From: Polynucleobacter sp. HIN11
Lineage (GTDB): Bacteria > Pseudomonadota > Gammaproteobacteria > Burkholderiales > Burkholderiaceae
Length of the DNA stretch: 64,000 nt
Assembly: GCF_030297675.1 (NCBI RefSeq)
Contig: NZ_AP028142.1
Coordinates: forward strand, 1,364,001 to 1,428,000
Direction of reading: 5' to 3'
A model generated the notes under the pieces. It saw only the letters and a list, made by a program, of their open reading frames with translations, made no database searches and was not told the origin of the DNA. The translations under genes and the position numbers were made by a program. Every line of letters starts with the position of its first letter. Positions within the stretch are counted from its first letter, which is position 1. Of this stretch, positions 41,352 to 49,899 are shown piece by piece.

Positions 41352-41440
41352 TGAAATATATGCTTGAACCTCTCATTGTAAGCCTTTCAACATCACATAT
41401 TCGGGTTATTCCTAGTCGCAGATAGGGTAATATAGGGCTG

Positions 41441-41625
41441 TCGTGGTGCCCAAATGCTTGCATTTGGGTTAAACGGGAAACACTATTCAAACGTGTGCTG
41501 CCCCCGCAACGGTAAGTGAATGCGCTCTTCGTTTAGCGCTATGGTTTGATAAGCCACTGTGTATCAATGCATGGGAAGGCCAAATCTAATGTTCACCAGC
41601 CCGGATACCGGCCAAGACAGGTGGA
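41441..41625 (+). ncRNA. cobalamin riboswitch
   Basis: AdoCbl-type aptamer. It begins with GGTGCCC and a perfect 8-bp hairpin CCCAAATG/CATTTGGG, then AAACGGGAAACAC, GTGCTGCCCCCGCAACGGTAAGTG, GCCACTG, GGGAAGGC and the B12 box region AGCCCGGATACCGGCC. A TAATAT -10 box at 41428-41433 places the transcript start at the aptamer edge. The ~130 nt up to the btuB ATG would be the expression platform. It controls the BtuB-type receptor gene, and probably the next gene. Confidence 0.93.
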
Positions 41626-41756
41626 ACTTCGTGAACGGGGACCTTCGCGCGCCAATATAGGGTACTCGTACACCCTCATTGACGCTCATCCCTATTCCGA
41701 ATTCTGTATCGCCCGCTAACGGGGAGGTTGGCAGGCATTACAACTTGGGATTCATC

Positions 41757-43709
41757 ATGCAACCTTGCCGTAACTCTTTCGGAGCCAAGAACCGTTGGCG
41801 CCTATCTGCACTCACCCTTGCCTCAACCCTCGTTTTTAGCAACCCAACCGTATTTGCTCAAAGCAGTAATGTCTCGGTCAGTACAGCCAATAATCCAATG
41901 GATCCGGTAATTGTCACTGCGACTCGTACCCCAACCCGTGCCAACGACGTTTTGGCTGACTACGTCTTCATCGGCCCCGAAGAAATTGCTGATGCGGGGC
42001 AAACGAGTCTAGTGGAGCTATTACAGCGACAAAGGGGGGTAGAGATCACTGGCGCAAGTGGAAGTGGCGGTGCTGGTGCAAGCGTTTTCTTGCGTGGAAC
42101 GAGCAATCAACAAAGCTTGCTTTTAATTGATGGGGTTAGGGTTGAAGCAGGTTTCCTCGGCGGGCCAACATGGTCGGCTATTCCGTTAGCAATTATTGAT
42201 CGCATTGAAATTATTTTTGGGCCCCAAAGTAGTCTTTATGGATCTGACGCTATCGGCGGCGTAATTCAAATTTTTACTAAAACTGGTGAAGGTCCTTTTC
42301 AGGCATCGGCATCAACTGGTTATGGCACTTACGGAACAACCATTTCAGAGGCTGGAATTTTTGGCAGAGCTGGAAAAGATAGCCAGGTTAAATACTCTCT
42401 AAGTGCAACTCAGGAAGTTTCTTCTGGATTCAATTTAATAGCGACTAATATGCCCTTTCGGTCTACCTACAATACCACTCAAAATATGGGCTACACAAGA
42501 GATGGCGGGACAGGGAAACTAAGCCTAGAATTTAGTCGTGGCCAAGAATTAGGAATTCAGTTTTTTGCAAGTCGATTGAAATCACAAGCATCTGCTACAC
42601 CCAGTCAATTGGCGGAATCAATTGGTAGCACAAGTAGTTTTGCCATATTTTCAAATAATCAAATTACCAACGTATGGAAAAGTTATATTCAAGTTTCTCA
42701 ATCGTATGATTCAGGACAAAACTTGTTTTACAACTCACTTTACAACACGAAGCAAAATATTTACACGTGGCAAAACGATATACAAGTTGGTGAAGATACT
42801 TTGCAGTTATTGGCAGAAAGGCGAAGTCAAAATGTATTTTCTGACGATTTGAATTACAACTCCAGCTGGCCTTTTCCTAGGGAACAGTTTTCGCAGACAC
42901 GAAATACAAATTCTCTAGCAGGGCTTTACCAATTAAAACGTGGGGCTCATCTTGCAAATGCATCCTTTAGAAATGACAATATTACGGGTTATGGATCTCA
43001 GAACACGGGGGGAATTTCTTACGGCTATTTTTTTACAAAGCAACTAAGGGCCAATATTAATTACGGAACAGGCTTCCGAGCGCCAACGTTTAACGACTTG
43101 TACTACCCAGGTTATGGAAATAGCAATATTCAGGCCGAGAAGAGCAAAAATACCGAAGCCGGAATTCATTATGAATCAATAAAATTTGATGCGCGCATGA
43201 TTGCCTATACCAATACGATCACTAACCTAATTCAAGGATCTGGCAGCATTAATACCAGTCAGTGTTCACCAGGATTCGGAAGTAGTGGCTGCGCCATAAA
43301 TATCGGTGAAGCAAAAATTACCGGTTTATCGATTGGTGGCGCTATTCGATCTGGCAATACCTCATTTCGCGGTTCTTTTGATCAACAAAATCCTGTGGAT
43401 GAATCCTCTGGAAGTGTTTTACCCAAACGAGCCAAACAATTTGGTAATGCTGGAATTGATTACAAACTTCGTAATCTCAAGACCGGTATAGAAGGAACAT
43501 TTGTTGGAAGGCGATTTGATAGCTATCCCGCTGGAGCTGCAATGGGTGGATATGCTTTATTTAATGTATTTGCAGACTATGAGTTTGCGAAGGACTGGTC
43601 GGTTTTTGGTCGTTGGAACAATATCTTCAATAAAGATTATCAGCTGTCCTATGGATTTAATACCCCGGGATCGAACCTTTTTGTCGGGGTTCGGTACGCC
43701 ATGAAATAA
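41757..43709 (+). CDS. btuB: TonB-dependent vitamin B12 receptor
   Basis: Outer-membrane receptor for cobalamin, 650 residues from ATG 41757 (GGGA upstream). A signal peptide ends near VFAQS (about residue 35); a TonB-box-like segment DPVIVTATRTPT follows, then the plug (~60-180: GASVFLRGTSNQQSLLLIDGVRVE, GPQSSLYGSDAIGGVIQIFTK) and a 22-strand barrel ending VGVRYAMK. The preceding cobalamin riboswitch supports the substrate. The middle of the gene (about 42.3-43.4 kb) is visibly more AT-rich than neighbours. The frame is open to 41679, but that is leader RNA. Confidence 0.9.
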   Translation: MQPCRNSFGAKNRWRLSALTLASTLVFSNPTVFAQSSNVSVSTANNPMDPVIVTATRTPTRANDVLADYVFIGPEEIADAGQTSLVELLQRQRGVEITGASGSGGAGASVFLRGTSNQQSLLLIDGVRVEAGFLGGPTWSAIPLAIIDRIEIIFGPQSSLYGSDAIGGVIQIFTKTGEGPFQASASTGYGTYGTTISEAGIFGRAGKDSQVKYSLSATQEVSSGFNLIATNMPFRSTYNTTQNMGYTRDGGTGKLSLEFSRGQELGIQFFASRLKSQASATPSQLAESIGSTSSFAIFSNNQITNVWKSYIQVSQSYDSGQNLFYNSLYNTKQNIYTWQNDIQVGEDTLQLLAERRSQNVFSDDLNYNSSWPFPREQFSQTRNTNSLAGLYQLKRGAHLANASFRNDNITGYGSQNTGGISYGYFFTKQLRANINYGTGFRAPTFNDLYYPGYGNSNIQAEKSKNTEAGIHYESIKFDARMIAYTNTITNLIQGSGSINTSQCSPGFGSSGCAINIGEAKITGLSIGGAIRSGNTSFRGSFDQQNPVDESSGSVLPKRAKQFGNAGIDYKLRNLKTGIEGTFVGRRFDSYPAGAAMGGYALFNVFADYEFAKDWSVFGRWNNIFNKDYQLSYGFNTPGSNLFVGVRYAMK

Positions 43710-43761
43710 AGGATTTTTGCTAATTTAGGTCTAAAATAGGCTCATTACTCAAGGAGGAAAC

Positions 43762-44298
43762 ATGTTTAATCTTTCGACCAAAAAGACTGTTGGGATTGCA
43801 GTGATTTTTTCCTTGATTTTGTGGGCCACCCGAGGTCAACATGTGGCTTCCATGATGAGTCTGCCGGATGCCACTTGGGCAATTGCTTTCATGCTTGGTT
43901 TTTTATTGAGCCCCATTCTCTTCTTAATCGTTTTAGTTCAGGCCTTTGTAATCGACTACTTGGCGATGGGTAATTACCTCTTTAACTTTGCGTACGCGGC
44001 CCTGATTCCTGCATATTTGGCACTTTGGTTGGCTGGTCGGTGGTTGCGGCAGCACTTCGAACAGCAAGGTTTTAAGATTAGTCAATTTGTTGTGGCCCTA
44101 ATTGGTGGCGTATCAATTTGCGAGTTGATCTCAAGTGGGGGTTTTTATTTCCAAAAGAGCAATGCTTCACTATTAGGGTTTGCTGAGATCTTTGGAACCT
44201 ACTTCTTTGGTAATTTGTTCTTCACCCTCTGCTACGTTGCTGTTGCCTCGCTAGCGTTCTATCTGGTGACCGAGACCTCCAAAAAGAAATTAGCCTAG
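43762..44298 (+). CDS. small multispan membrane protein, candidate B12 transporter (BtuM/ECF S-component-like)
   Basis: 178 residues with about five or six hydrophobic spans (~9-22, 35-62, 70-92, 107-125, 140-170) and a short basic C-terminus. A strong AAGGAGG precedes the ATG. It lies 52 bp after the riboswitch-controlled btuB with no terminator between, so it is likely co-expressed. Size, topology and context fit BtuM, the solitary S-component that moves cobalamin across the inner membrane in some betaproteobacteria. Cys120 and Cys157 are present, but I cannot confirm the B12-coordinating cysteine. No btuCDF is in the window. Moderate certainty. Confidence 0.55.
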   Translation: MFNLSTKKTVGIAVIFSLILWATRGQHVASMMSLPDATWAIAFMLGFLLSPILFLIVLVQAFVIDYLAMGNYLFNFAYAALIPAYLALWLAGRWLRQHFEQQGFKISQFVVALIGGVSICELISSGGFYFQKSNASLLGFAEIFGTYFFGNLFFTLCYVAVASLAFYLVTETSKKKLA

Positions 44299-44317
44299 TT
44301 CTGATACGATCTTGTTT

Positions 44318-44557
44318 ATGTCGCAAGATTCCATCGAGCAAACGCTCCGACGTCTTTCTGAGAAGTTAAAAATGGTGAATGCCTCCGTTGAGGCATTACT
44401 AAACGATCGCGTTGCCCTTGAGTCAAAAATTGAGGATGCCCAAAAGCGTATTGAGCACATCCTAAAGCGCCTGCCAGAACAAAGTGATTCTCGCCAAATG
44501 AACCTGTTAGGCGATAACGCAATCATCGATAAAGACCATGACCCAACAACGCATTGA
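44318..44557 (+). CDS. small coiled-coil protein upstream of zapA (TIGR02449-like)
   Basis: 79 residues, soluble, mostly a coiled coil (SIEQTLRRLSEKLKMVNASVEALLNDRVALESKIEDAQKRIEHIL pattern of heptads at ~5-50), then a polar tail. A TTG six bases upstream is also in frame; ATG 44318 is preferred. Its last 20 bases overlap zapA. Proteins of this kind regularly precede zapA and are thought to belong to the division machinery, but no function is established. Confidence 0.78.
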   Translation: MSQDSIEQTLRRLSEKLKMVNASVEALLNDRVALESKIEDAQKRIEHILKRLPEQSDSRQMNLLGDNAIIDKDHDPTTH

Positions 44558-44891
44558 AGTGAGCCTTGCTGGCCACAAAATCACACTAGCTACATCAAGC
44601 GATCATGAGCCATTACTTCGCGAGGCCTGCACCTTAGTAGATGAACAGATTAAGTTAGCTCTAGCCAGTGGTAATAAAAGTATTGAACGGGCAGCCATGA
44701 TGGCGGCCATTAAATTAGCGGGTGACCTGATTCAAGCTCAGCAATCTTTGGCACAAGCAACCAATGCCCCCAAGGTTGATCCCGAACAACTGACTTTGAT
44801 TGAACAGGAAGTCAATGCGCTTGAGCAGCAAGTCGATTCCCTGATCAAAACACTTTCCCTGCCTGGTGCGCCAAGGCCAATAGTTCCTTGA
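44538..44891 (+). CDS. zapA: cell division protein ZapA
   Basis: Stabilises the FtsZ ring by cross-linking protofilaments. 117 residues: N-terminal beta part IEVSLAGHKITLATSSDHEPLLREACTLVDEQI and a long C-terminal coiled coil (QAQQSLAQATNAPKVDPEQLTLIEQEVNALEQQV). The start overlaps the preceding coiled-coil gene. The last ~36 bases are also the 5' end of 6S RNA, a conserved proteobacterial arrangement. Confidence 0.93.
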   Translation: MTQQRIEVSLAGHKITLATSSDHEPLLREACTLVDEQIKLALASGNKSIERAAMMAAIKLAGDLIQAQQSLAQATNAPKVDPEQLTLIEQEVNALEQQVDSLIKTLSLPGAPRPIVP

Positions 44892-45066
44892 ACCGATGCG
44901 TAAGCATACGGAACGGGTATTGCAGTATGGGCGCGAGCGTCTGATCGATTTACAGTGTGGGCTAGTCCGATACTCCCTGAGTCATTTGATGCACCCGAAG
45001 TATTGCTACCGTGCCACCTTGAACTTTAGGGTTCAGGATGACGGTCTAGCGACCAAGGCGGGGATC
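44856..45066 (+). ncRNA. ssrS: 6S RNA
   Basis: Regulatory RNA that mimics an open promoter and binds sigma70-RNA polymerase. The 3' segment CACCTTGAACTTTAGGGTTCAGGATGACGGTCTAGCGACC matches the conserved 6S 3' half. The closing stem pairs CCCTGCCT (44857-44864) with AGGCGGGG (45056-45063). Placement directly downstream of zapA is the classic locus. Length is about 205-210 nt, slightly long. A 61-codon frame inside it is not a gene. The 3' closing strand also supplies the ribosome site of the next gene. Ends are approximate. Confidence 0.85.
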
Positions 45067-45071
45067 CTTGC

Positions 45072-45890
45072 ATGTTTCTGACTGATATTGCAATCCTGCT
45101 GGTTTGCGGAGCCTGTGCAGGGTTCTTAGCGGGTCTGCTTGGGATTGGCGGGGGAATGATTTTGGTCCCCTTCATGATCATTGTCTTTAATCACCAGGGC
45201 TTTAGCCAAGACATCATTGTTCATATGGCCATTGCCACTGGAATGACCACCATTTTGTTTACCTCACTGTCAGCCATTCGGGCGCATCATCGCCATGGCT
45301 CAATTGACTGGAAACTGGTTGCGGGCTTCACCCCCGGAATCATTGTGGGGAGTTTTTTAGGAGGTAGCGAACTATTTGAGGCATTCAATACTGGCTGGCT
45401 CTCCCTCTTCTTTGCCATCTTTATTGTGTACACCTCGATTCAGATGTTCATCAACAAAAAGCCCAAGCCGGAACGTGAGCTACCTGGTAAGGTCGGCTTA
45501 TTCTCTTATGGCGCCTTCTCCGGAGGGCTATCGAGCTTACTAGGTGCCGGTGGCGCCTTTGTCACCGTGCCATTCATGATCTGGTGCAATGTGAGTCCCC
45601 ATGTCGCAATGGCAACCTCCTCGGGGCTCGGCTTTCCGATTGCGCTTGCGTCAACCTTGGGTTACGTCTTTGGTAGCTTTGGTCGGCCCGACTTACCGGC
45701 AGGATCTTTTGGCTTCATTTATCTACCGGCCGTTGCCTGCATCGTAGCAACGAGTATTTTTACTGCCCCACTTGGAGCAAAATTAGCTCGCAAGCTCAAT
45801 GTCATTCAACTCAAGCGAGTCTTTGGGGTAATGCTAATGTTCTTAGCGCTCTTTATGTTCAATGAGGCCCATAAAGCGCTTGGCGCTTAA
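45072..45890 (+). CDS. TauE/SafE-family membrane permease
   Basis: 272 residues, about eight predicted spans, of the TauE/SafE (DUF81) anion permease family. The two repeats carry GFLAGLLGIGGGMILVPFMI (~17-36) and SGGLSSLLGAGGAFVTVPFMIWCNV (~150-173). Members export or import sulfite, sulfoacetate or other small organosulfonates and acids; the substrate is not predictable. The only Shine-Dalgarno-like sequence (GGGGA, 7 nt upstream) lies in the 3' closing strand of 6S RNA. The gene ends tail to tail with matB, sharing four bases. Confidence 0.85.
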   Translation: MFLTDIAILLVCGACAGFLAGLLGIGGGMILVPFMIIVFNHQGFSQDIIVHMAIATGMTTILFTSLSAIRAHHRHGSIDWKLVAGFTPGIIVGSFLGGSELFEAFNTGWLSLFFAIFIVYTSIQMFINKKPKPERELPGKVGLFSYGAFSGGLSSLLGAGGAFVTVPFMIWCNVSPHVAMATSSGLGFPIALASTLGYVFGSFGRPDLPAGSFGFIYLPAVACIVATSIFTAPLGAKLARKLNVIQLKRVFGVMLMFLALFMFNEAHKALGA

Positions 45891-47410
45891 TGGCTGTACT
45901 GCTGGCGCAATACGTTCTTTTGGACCTTACCCATGGCGTTTCGGGGTAAGTCGTTGACAATTTCAACCCGCTTGGGAACTTTGAAGTTTGCAATCTTTGA
46001 CTTGAGAGCATCGATCATCGATTGGCTATTGAGTTTGGCGCCTGGCTTTGGAACCACCACGGCCATGACCGCCTCACCAAAGTCTTTATGCGGAATCCCA
46101 ATCACTGCGCTTTCCTCAACCCCATCCATATCATCAATAAAACTCTCAATTTCTTTTGGATAGACGTTGTAGCCACCCGAGATAATTAAATCCTTATTGC
46201 GACCCACGATGCACAGATAGTGATCAGGCACTTTACCGGCACTGGTTTCACCACCCCAACGACCCACATCACCCGTTTTAAACCAACCGTCTTTAGTGAA
46301 CTCCTCAGCGGTCTTCTCAGGCATGCGCCAGTAGCCCTTAAATATATTCGGACCGCGCACTTCAATGGCACCAATCTCGTTGACATCACAGAGTGATCCG
46401 GATTCATTCACGACACGAACCTCAACTCCAGGAAGAGGAACGCCAACGGATCCCCCAACTCTGGCACCCTTATACGGATTAGAGACCAACATCACAGTCT
46501 CACTCATACCATAGCGCTCAAGAATAGTATGACCAGACACTTTCTGGAAATTATTAAAGGTCTCAGTTAATAAAGGTGCGGAGCCTGAAACAAAGAGGCG
46601 CATGTTTTTACAGACGCTCTGATTAAAGTTCGGATCCAGCAGAAGGCGTACATAGAATGTTGGCACGCCCATCATGACGGTTGAGCGTGGCAAATGCTTA
46701 ATGAGTTGTGCAGTATCCAAACGAGGCAACCAAATCATTTTGCTGCCGTTTAATAAAGCGCCATGGGCAGCAACAAACAATCCGTGCACATGGAAAATGG
46801 GCAGAGCATGCAAAAGGACATCACCTTTTTTCCAGCCCCAAAACTCTTTTAATACCAGGGCATTACTACCCAGGTTACCGTGCGTGAGCATGGCACCTTT
46901 ACTGCGACCTGTAGTACCGGAGGTGTACAAAATAGCAGCTAGTTCGTCGTCGGCTTTTTTAACGGTCTTAAATTGATCGGAACACTGAGCAGCGCGATCT
47001 AAAAGTGATCCGGTCCGATTCTCATCGAGGGTGAATACATTTTGAGTGCCGCTCTTAAATGCAATCTTTGAAATCCAAGAAAAGTTCTTGGAACTGCAAA
47101 CGACAACGGCTGGTTCTGCATTCTCTAGAAAATACTGAATCTCAGACTCTTGATACGCCGTGTTCAAGGGTAAATACACATACCCGGCACGTAGAGTGGC
47201 CAGATATAAGAAAAGTGCTTCTGGGGATTTTTCAACTTGGACAGCAACTCGTGAGCCTTGGGGTAACTTCAAGCTCTTGAGAAGATTTGCCATCATGGCC
47301 GTGGCGCGATCGAGATCGCGCCACGAGTAATACAGTCCGTCTTGGGTTTCTAGTGCACAGTCCTCGCGATTTTTAGGAAAGCCAGACTCTAATAATGCGT
47401 ATAAGTTCAC
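45887..47410 (-). CDS. matB: malonyl-CoA synthetase (malonate--CoA ligase)
   Basis: ANL-superfamily acyl-CoA ligase of 507 residues. Motifs: P-loop ILYTSGTTGRSKGAM, ERYGMSETVML, GWFKTGDVG (hinge Asp region), KDLIISGGYNVYPKEIE and the C-terminal catalytic Lys in PRNAMGKVQKNVLR. Several ANL families share these, but co-location with malonyl-CoA decarboxylase makes malonate the best substrate call. It is the last gene of the mcd-bug-matB unit, 27 bp after the Bug receptor gene, and turns imported malonate into malonyl-CoA. Confidence 0.85.
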   Translation of the reverse strand: MNLYALLESGFPKNREDCALETQDGLYYSWRDLDRATAMMANLLKSLKLPQGSRVAVQVEKSPEALFLYLATLRAGYVYLPLNTAYQESEIQYFLENAEPAVVVCSSKNFSWISKIAFKSGTQNVFTLDENRTGSLLDRAAQCSDQFKTVKKADDELAAILYTSGTTGRSKGAMLTHGNLGSNALVLKEFWGWKKGDVLLHALPIFHVHGLFVAAHGALLNGSKMIWLPRLDTAQLIKHLPRSTVMMGVPTFYVRLLLDPNFNQSVCKNMRLFVSGSAPLLTETFNNFQKVSGHTILERYGMSETVMLVSNPYKGARVGGSVGVPLPGVEVRVVNESGSLCDVNEIGAIEVRGPNIFKGYWRMPEKTAEEFTKDGWFKTGDVGRWGGETSAGKVPDHYLCIVGRNKDLIISGGYNVYPKEIESFIDDMDGVEESAVIGIPHKDFGEAVMAVVVPKPGAKLNSQSMIDALKSKIANFKVPKRVEIVNDLPRNAMGKVQKNVLRQQYSH

Positions 47411-47437
47411 TCAAAACCCTTGACTACGAATACAAAA

Positions 47438-48424
47438 TTAATCGAGCTTAGCGCCTGATTTCTTAACAACCTCAGCCCAACGGGTTACGTCAGACGCAAC
47501 TTGCTTACCAAATGCCTCTCCGTAAAGATTTGGATTATCCGCACCGTTTTGAGCCCAAATCGCTTTCAACTTTGGTGAGTTAAGAGCCTTTTGAACCTCA
47601 GCTGTCATCTTATCGATGATTGGCTTTGGTGTGCCAGCAGGAGCAAACATACCGTACCAAGTCGAAACGCGATAGTCAGGCAAACCAGCTTCTACAAATG
47701 TTGGTACGTTTGGAATTGCTGGATTGCGCTTCTCAGAAGCAACGGCGATCGCAAACAACTTACCAGCATTAATTTGTGGAGCGGATGTTCCCAAGCCATC
47801 GAATTCCAAATCAACCTGGCCAGCTAAGAGGTCACTCATTGCGGGACCTGCACCACGATAAGGAATATGAACAATGAAGGTGCCTGTTTGGATCTTAAAT
47901 AACTCACCAGCTAAGTGATGCACTGTGCCACTACCGGCGCTGGCAAAGTTGTATTTACCAGGGTTCTTCTTCATAAGAGCAATGAAGTCTTTTAAGTTAC
48001 GAGCACTCACACGATTGGGGTTTACTACCAATACCTGTGGAACGCTGGCTAAAAGAGCAACTGGAATGAAGCTCTTTTGAATGTCATAGTCCAAGTTCTT
48101 GTACATGGAAGGAGCAATGGTGTGATGGGATGCGCCAATAAACCAGGTATAGCCATCTGGTGCTGCTTTCGCTGCAACCGATGCACCTACCGTACCACCT
48201 GCACCACCACGGTTATCAATAATGAACTGCTTACCCAATTGCTCGGTTAACTGAGCAGCCAAAGGACGGGCGAATGCATCCGTGCCACCACCCGCTGGGA
48301 ATGGGTTCAAAAATGTGACGGTTTTTACTGGCCACTCTTGCGCATGAGCGGTGCTTGATAAGCCCACTACTGCTAATAAGCTAAGCACGAGGCCCGCTAT
48401 TTTTTTCTTCTGAATTAATGCCAT
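47438..48424 (-). CDS. Bug-family periplasmic solute receptor (probably malonate)
   Basis: 328 residues from ATG 48424 (GAGGAG upstream). Signal peptide to about residue 28 (LVLSLLAVVGLSSTAHA), then the TctC/Bug fold: WPVKTVTFLNPFPAGGGTDAFARPLAAQLTEQLGKQFIIDNRGGAGGTVG. No tctA/tctB is adjacent, so it is an orphan receptor that may share the TctAB membrane unit encoded at 7.3-9.4 kb. Its place between malonyl-CoA decarboxylase and malonyl-CoA synthetase genes points to malonate as ligand; that is context-based. Confidence 0.87.
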   Translation of the reverse strand: MALIQKKKIAGLVLSLLAVVGLSSTAHAQEWPVKTVTFLNPFPAGGGTDAFARPLAAQLTEQLGKQFIIDNRGGAGGTVGASVAAKAAPDGYTWFIGASHHTIAPSMYKNLDYDIQKSFIPVALLASVPQVLVVNPNRVSARNLKDFIALMKKNPGKYNFASAGSGTVHHLAGELFKIQTGTFIVHIPYRGAGPAMSDLLAGQVDLEFDGLGTSAPQINAGKLFAIAVASEKRNPAIPNVPTFVEAGLPDYRVSTWYGMFAPAGTPKPIIDKMTAEVQKALNSPKLKAIWAQNGADNPNLYGEAFGKQVASDVTRWAEVVKKSGAKLD

Positions 48425-48538
48425 TATTGTCTCCTCTTCAATTCTTATAAAGGGTAAAACGATTGCGAACATCATTCTAAATCGAACTTCAAAAACTAGG
48501 GCAAAACCCCTAAAAGTCTTATACAGGACTTATTAGGC

Positions 48539-49843
48539 TTATGTTTTGATCAGCTTACCAACCGAACGGGAATAAATAATATCGCCGTTCACGAAGCGCT
48601 CATGATTTTCCTCAACGCTCGACAGATCATACAGATAATTCACCATTAAACCAGCGGATTGCCGCAGGCCATTTTTGGACAAATCACCCGCCCAATTAAT
48701 TTGATGCAGCTTGGCACCATTACCTAGATGGAATTTAGCGACAGGATTGCCGTCCCGACTTGGGGTAACCACGGTCAGATAAATCGCGGTTAAAGCCATC
48801 AGGGCAGCCTTTTCGTCCTCACTGCATTGATCTGGATGCCAGGACTTGCCTAGCTTATCCATCCAATTAGCACCATTGAGTTTCAAAAGTTCAAGCGCCT
48901 CGTCACGGGCCTTACGAATCGCCGGCTTCATTTTGTCAGAGCTTGGCAGGTCGCCCAAATGGGCTCCATCGGTAATCCACTCCATGAGGCCCGGAATCGG
49001 GGATAGTGTCACAAAGGTTTTTAATCCCGGGAACTCGGCATGGAGTTGCTCAGCAACGCGCTTAATTAAGAAGTTGCCCATCGAAACCCCCCGCAGTCCA
49101 GACTCGCAGTTACTAATGGAGTAAAACGCAGCCACTTTGAATTGGTTGGTTTGCTCTACAGGGATAGATTTTTTATCCACTAAAGGCATGATGGCAACTG
49201 GAATCTCGGGAAGCAGAGCAACTTCCACGAAGATTAAGGGCTCATCCGGTAGCTGGGGATGGAAAAAGGCAAAACAACGCCGATCGGGTTGCAAACGCCG
49301 GCGCAGATCATCCCAGCCATCAATGGCATGGACGGCCTCGTGGGCAATGATCTTCTCCAAAATCTCTGCCGGTGACTTCCAGTCAACACGGTGCATCTTC
49401 AAAAACCCAGGATTAAACCAGGACGACAAGAGGTGTCGCATGTCGTAGTCCAAGCCCATTAACTCCGGTTTCTTATTTAGTAAGGTCAAAAGATCGCGAC
49501 GCATTTCGACGACTGCAGCCGTACCACCCGGAGCTCGATTGAGGCGCCTTAAAAGCTCTTGGCGAGGGGATTCAGAGATCTTCTGCAGGCGAATGTAATT
49601 TCTTGCATTTGGATCTGCCGCAAAACTTTGCGCTGCCTTCGTCAGTTGCTCAGCATCAATATTGAATTGTTCAGCGAGCATCATAAAAAATTTAGAGCGA
49701 TGATCGGCATTGAGCTTACGGTAGTTTGAGATCACATCTAAGGCCATACTGACAGCGTTTGATTCACCCCGTTCAGAAATAAGCTGGCGAACCGCACTGT
49801 TGGCTCGGGATAGGTAACGGGTTTGGGCAATTTTCTCTAGCAT
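48539..49843 (-). CDS. mcd: malonyl-CoA decarboxylase
   Basis: Decarboxylates malonyl-CoA to acetyl-CoA; family equivalent of rhizobial MatA and mammalian MLYCD. 434 residues: N-terminal helical domain, then the catalytic GNAT-like domain with MPLVDKKSIPVEQTNQFKVAAFYSISNCESGLRGVSMGNFLIKRV and the C-terminal ALTAIYLTVVTPSRDGNPVAKFHLGNGAKLHQINW. First gene of mcd-bug-matB; 114 bp separate it from the Bug gene. A possible own promoter lies in the lgt-mcd gap. Confidence 0.93.
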   Translation of the reverse strand: MLEKIAQTRYLSRANSAVRQLISERGESNAVSMALDVISNYRKLNADHRSKFFMMLAEQFNIDAEQLTKAAQSFAADPNARNYIRLQKISESPRQELLRRLNRAPGGTAAVVEMRRDLLTLLNKKPELMGLDYDMRHLLSSWFNPGFLKMHRVDWKSPAEILEKIIAHEAVHAIDGWDDLRRRLQPDRRCFAFFHPQLPDEPLIFVEVALLPEIPVAIMPLVDKKSIPVEQTNQFKVAAFYSISNCESGLRGVSMGNFLIKRVAEQLHAEFPGLKTFVTLSPIPGLMEWITDGAHLGDLPSSDKMKPAIRKARDEALELLKLNGANWMDKLGKSWHPDQCSEDEKAALMALTAIYLTVVTPSRDGNPVAKFHLGNGAKLHQINWAGDLSKNGLRQSAGLMVNYLYDLSSVEENHERFVNGDIIYSRSVGKLIKT

Positions 49844-49863
49844 GCTGACAGCATAACCAGATT

Positions 49864-49893
49864 TTGTAACAGGGGCTTAAATCACTCAGTCAA
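49864..49893 (-). promoter_or_regulatory. candidate promoter of the malonate operon
   Basis: On the minus strand, TTGACT (49893-49888) and TTACAA (49869-49864) separated by 18 bp, in the 56-bp gap after lgt and 20 bp before the mcd start. Weak -10 match; it would let mcd-bug-matB be controlled apart from lgt. Confidence 0.35.
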
Positions 49894-49899
49894 AAGGGT

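Noticed and set aside
41679..41756. 26-codon N-terminal extension of btuB
   Set aside because: It reads through the riboswitch expression platform and would put a polar stretch before the signal peptide.
44896..45081. 61-codon plus-strand frame downstream of zapA
   Set aside because: It lies almost wholly inside the structured 6S RNA and has no ribosome site or family resemblance.
40678..48515. Shared TTTTAGGGG and CCCTAG-TTTTT pieces upstream of oxc (40.67-40.73 kb) and between mcd and the Bug gene (48.49-48.52 kb)
   Set aside because: Too short and partly explained as weak terminator stems; I could not show more than chance similarity by eye.
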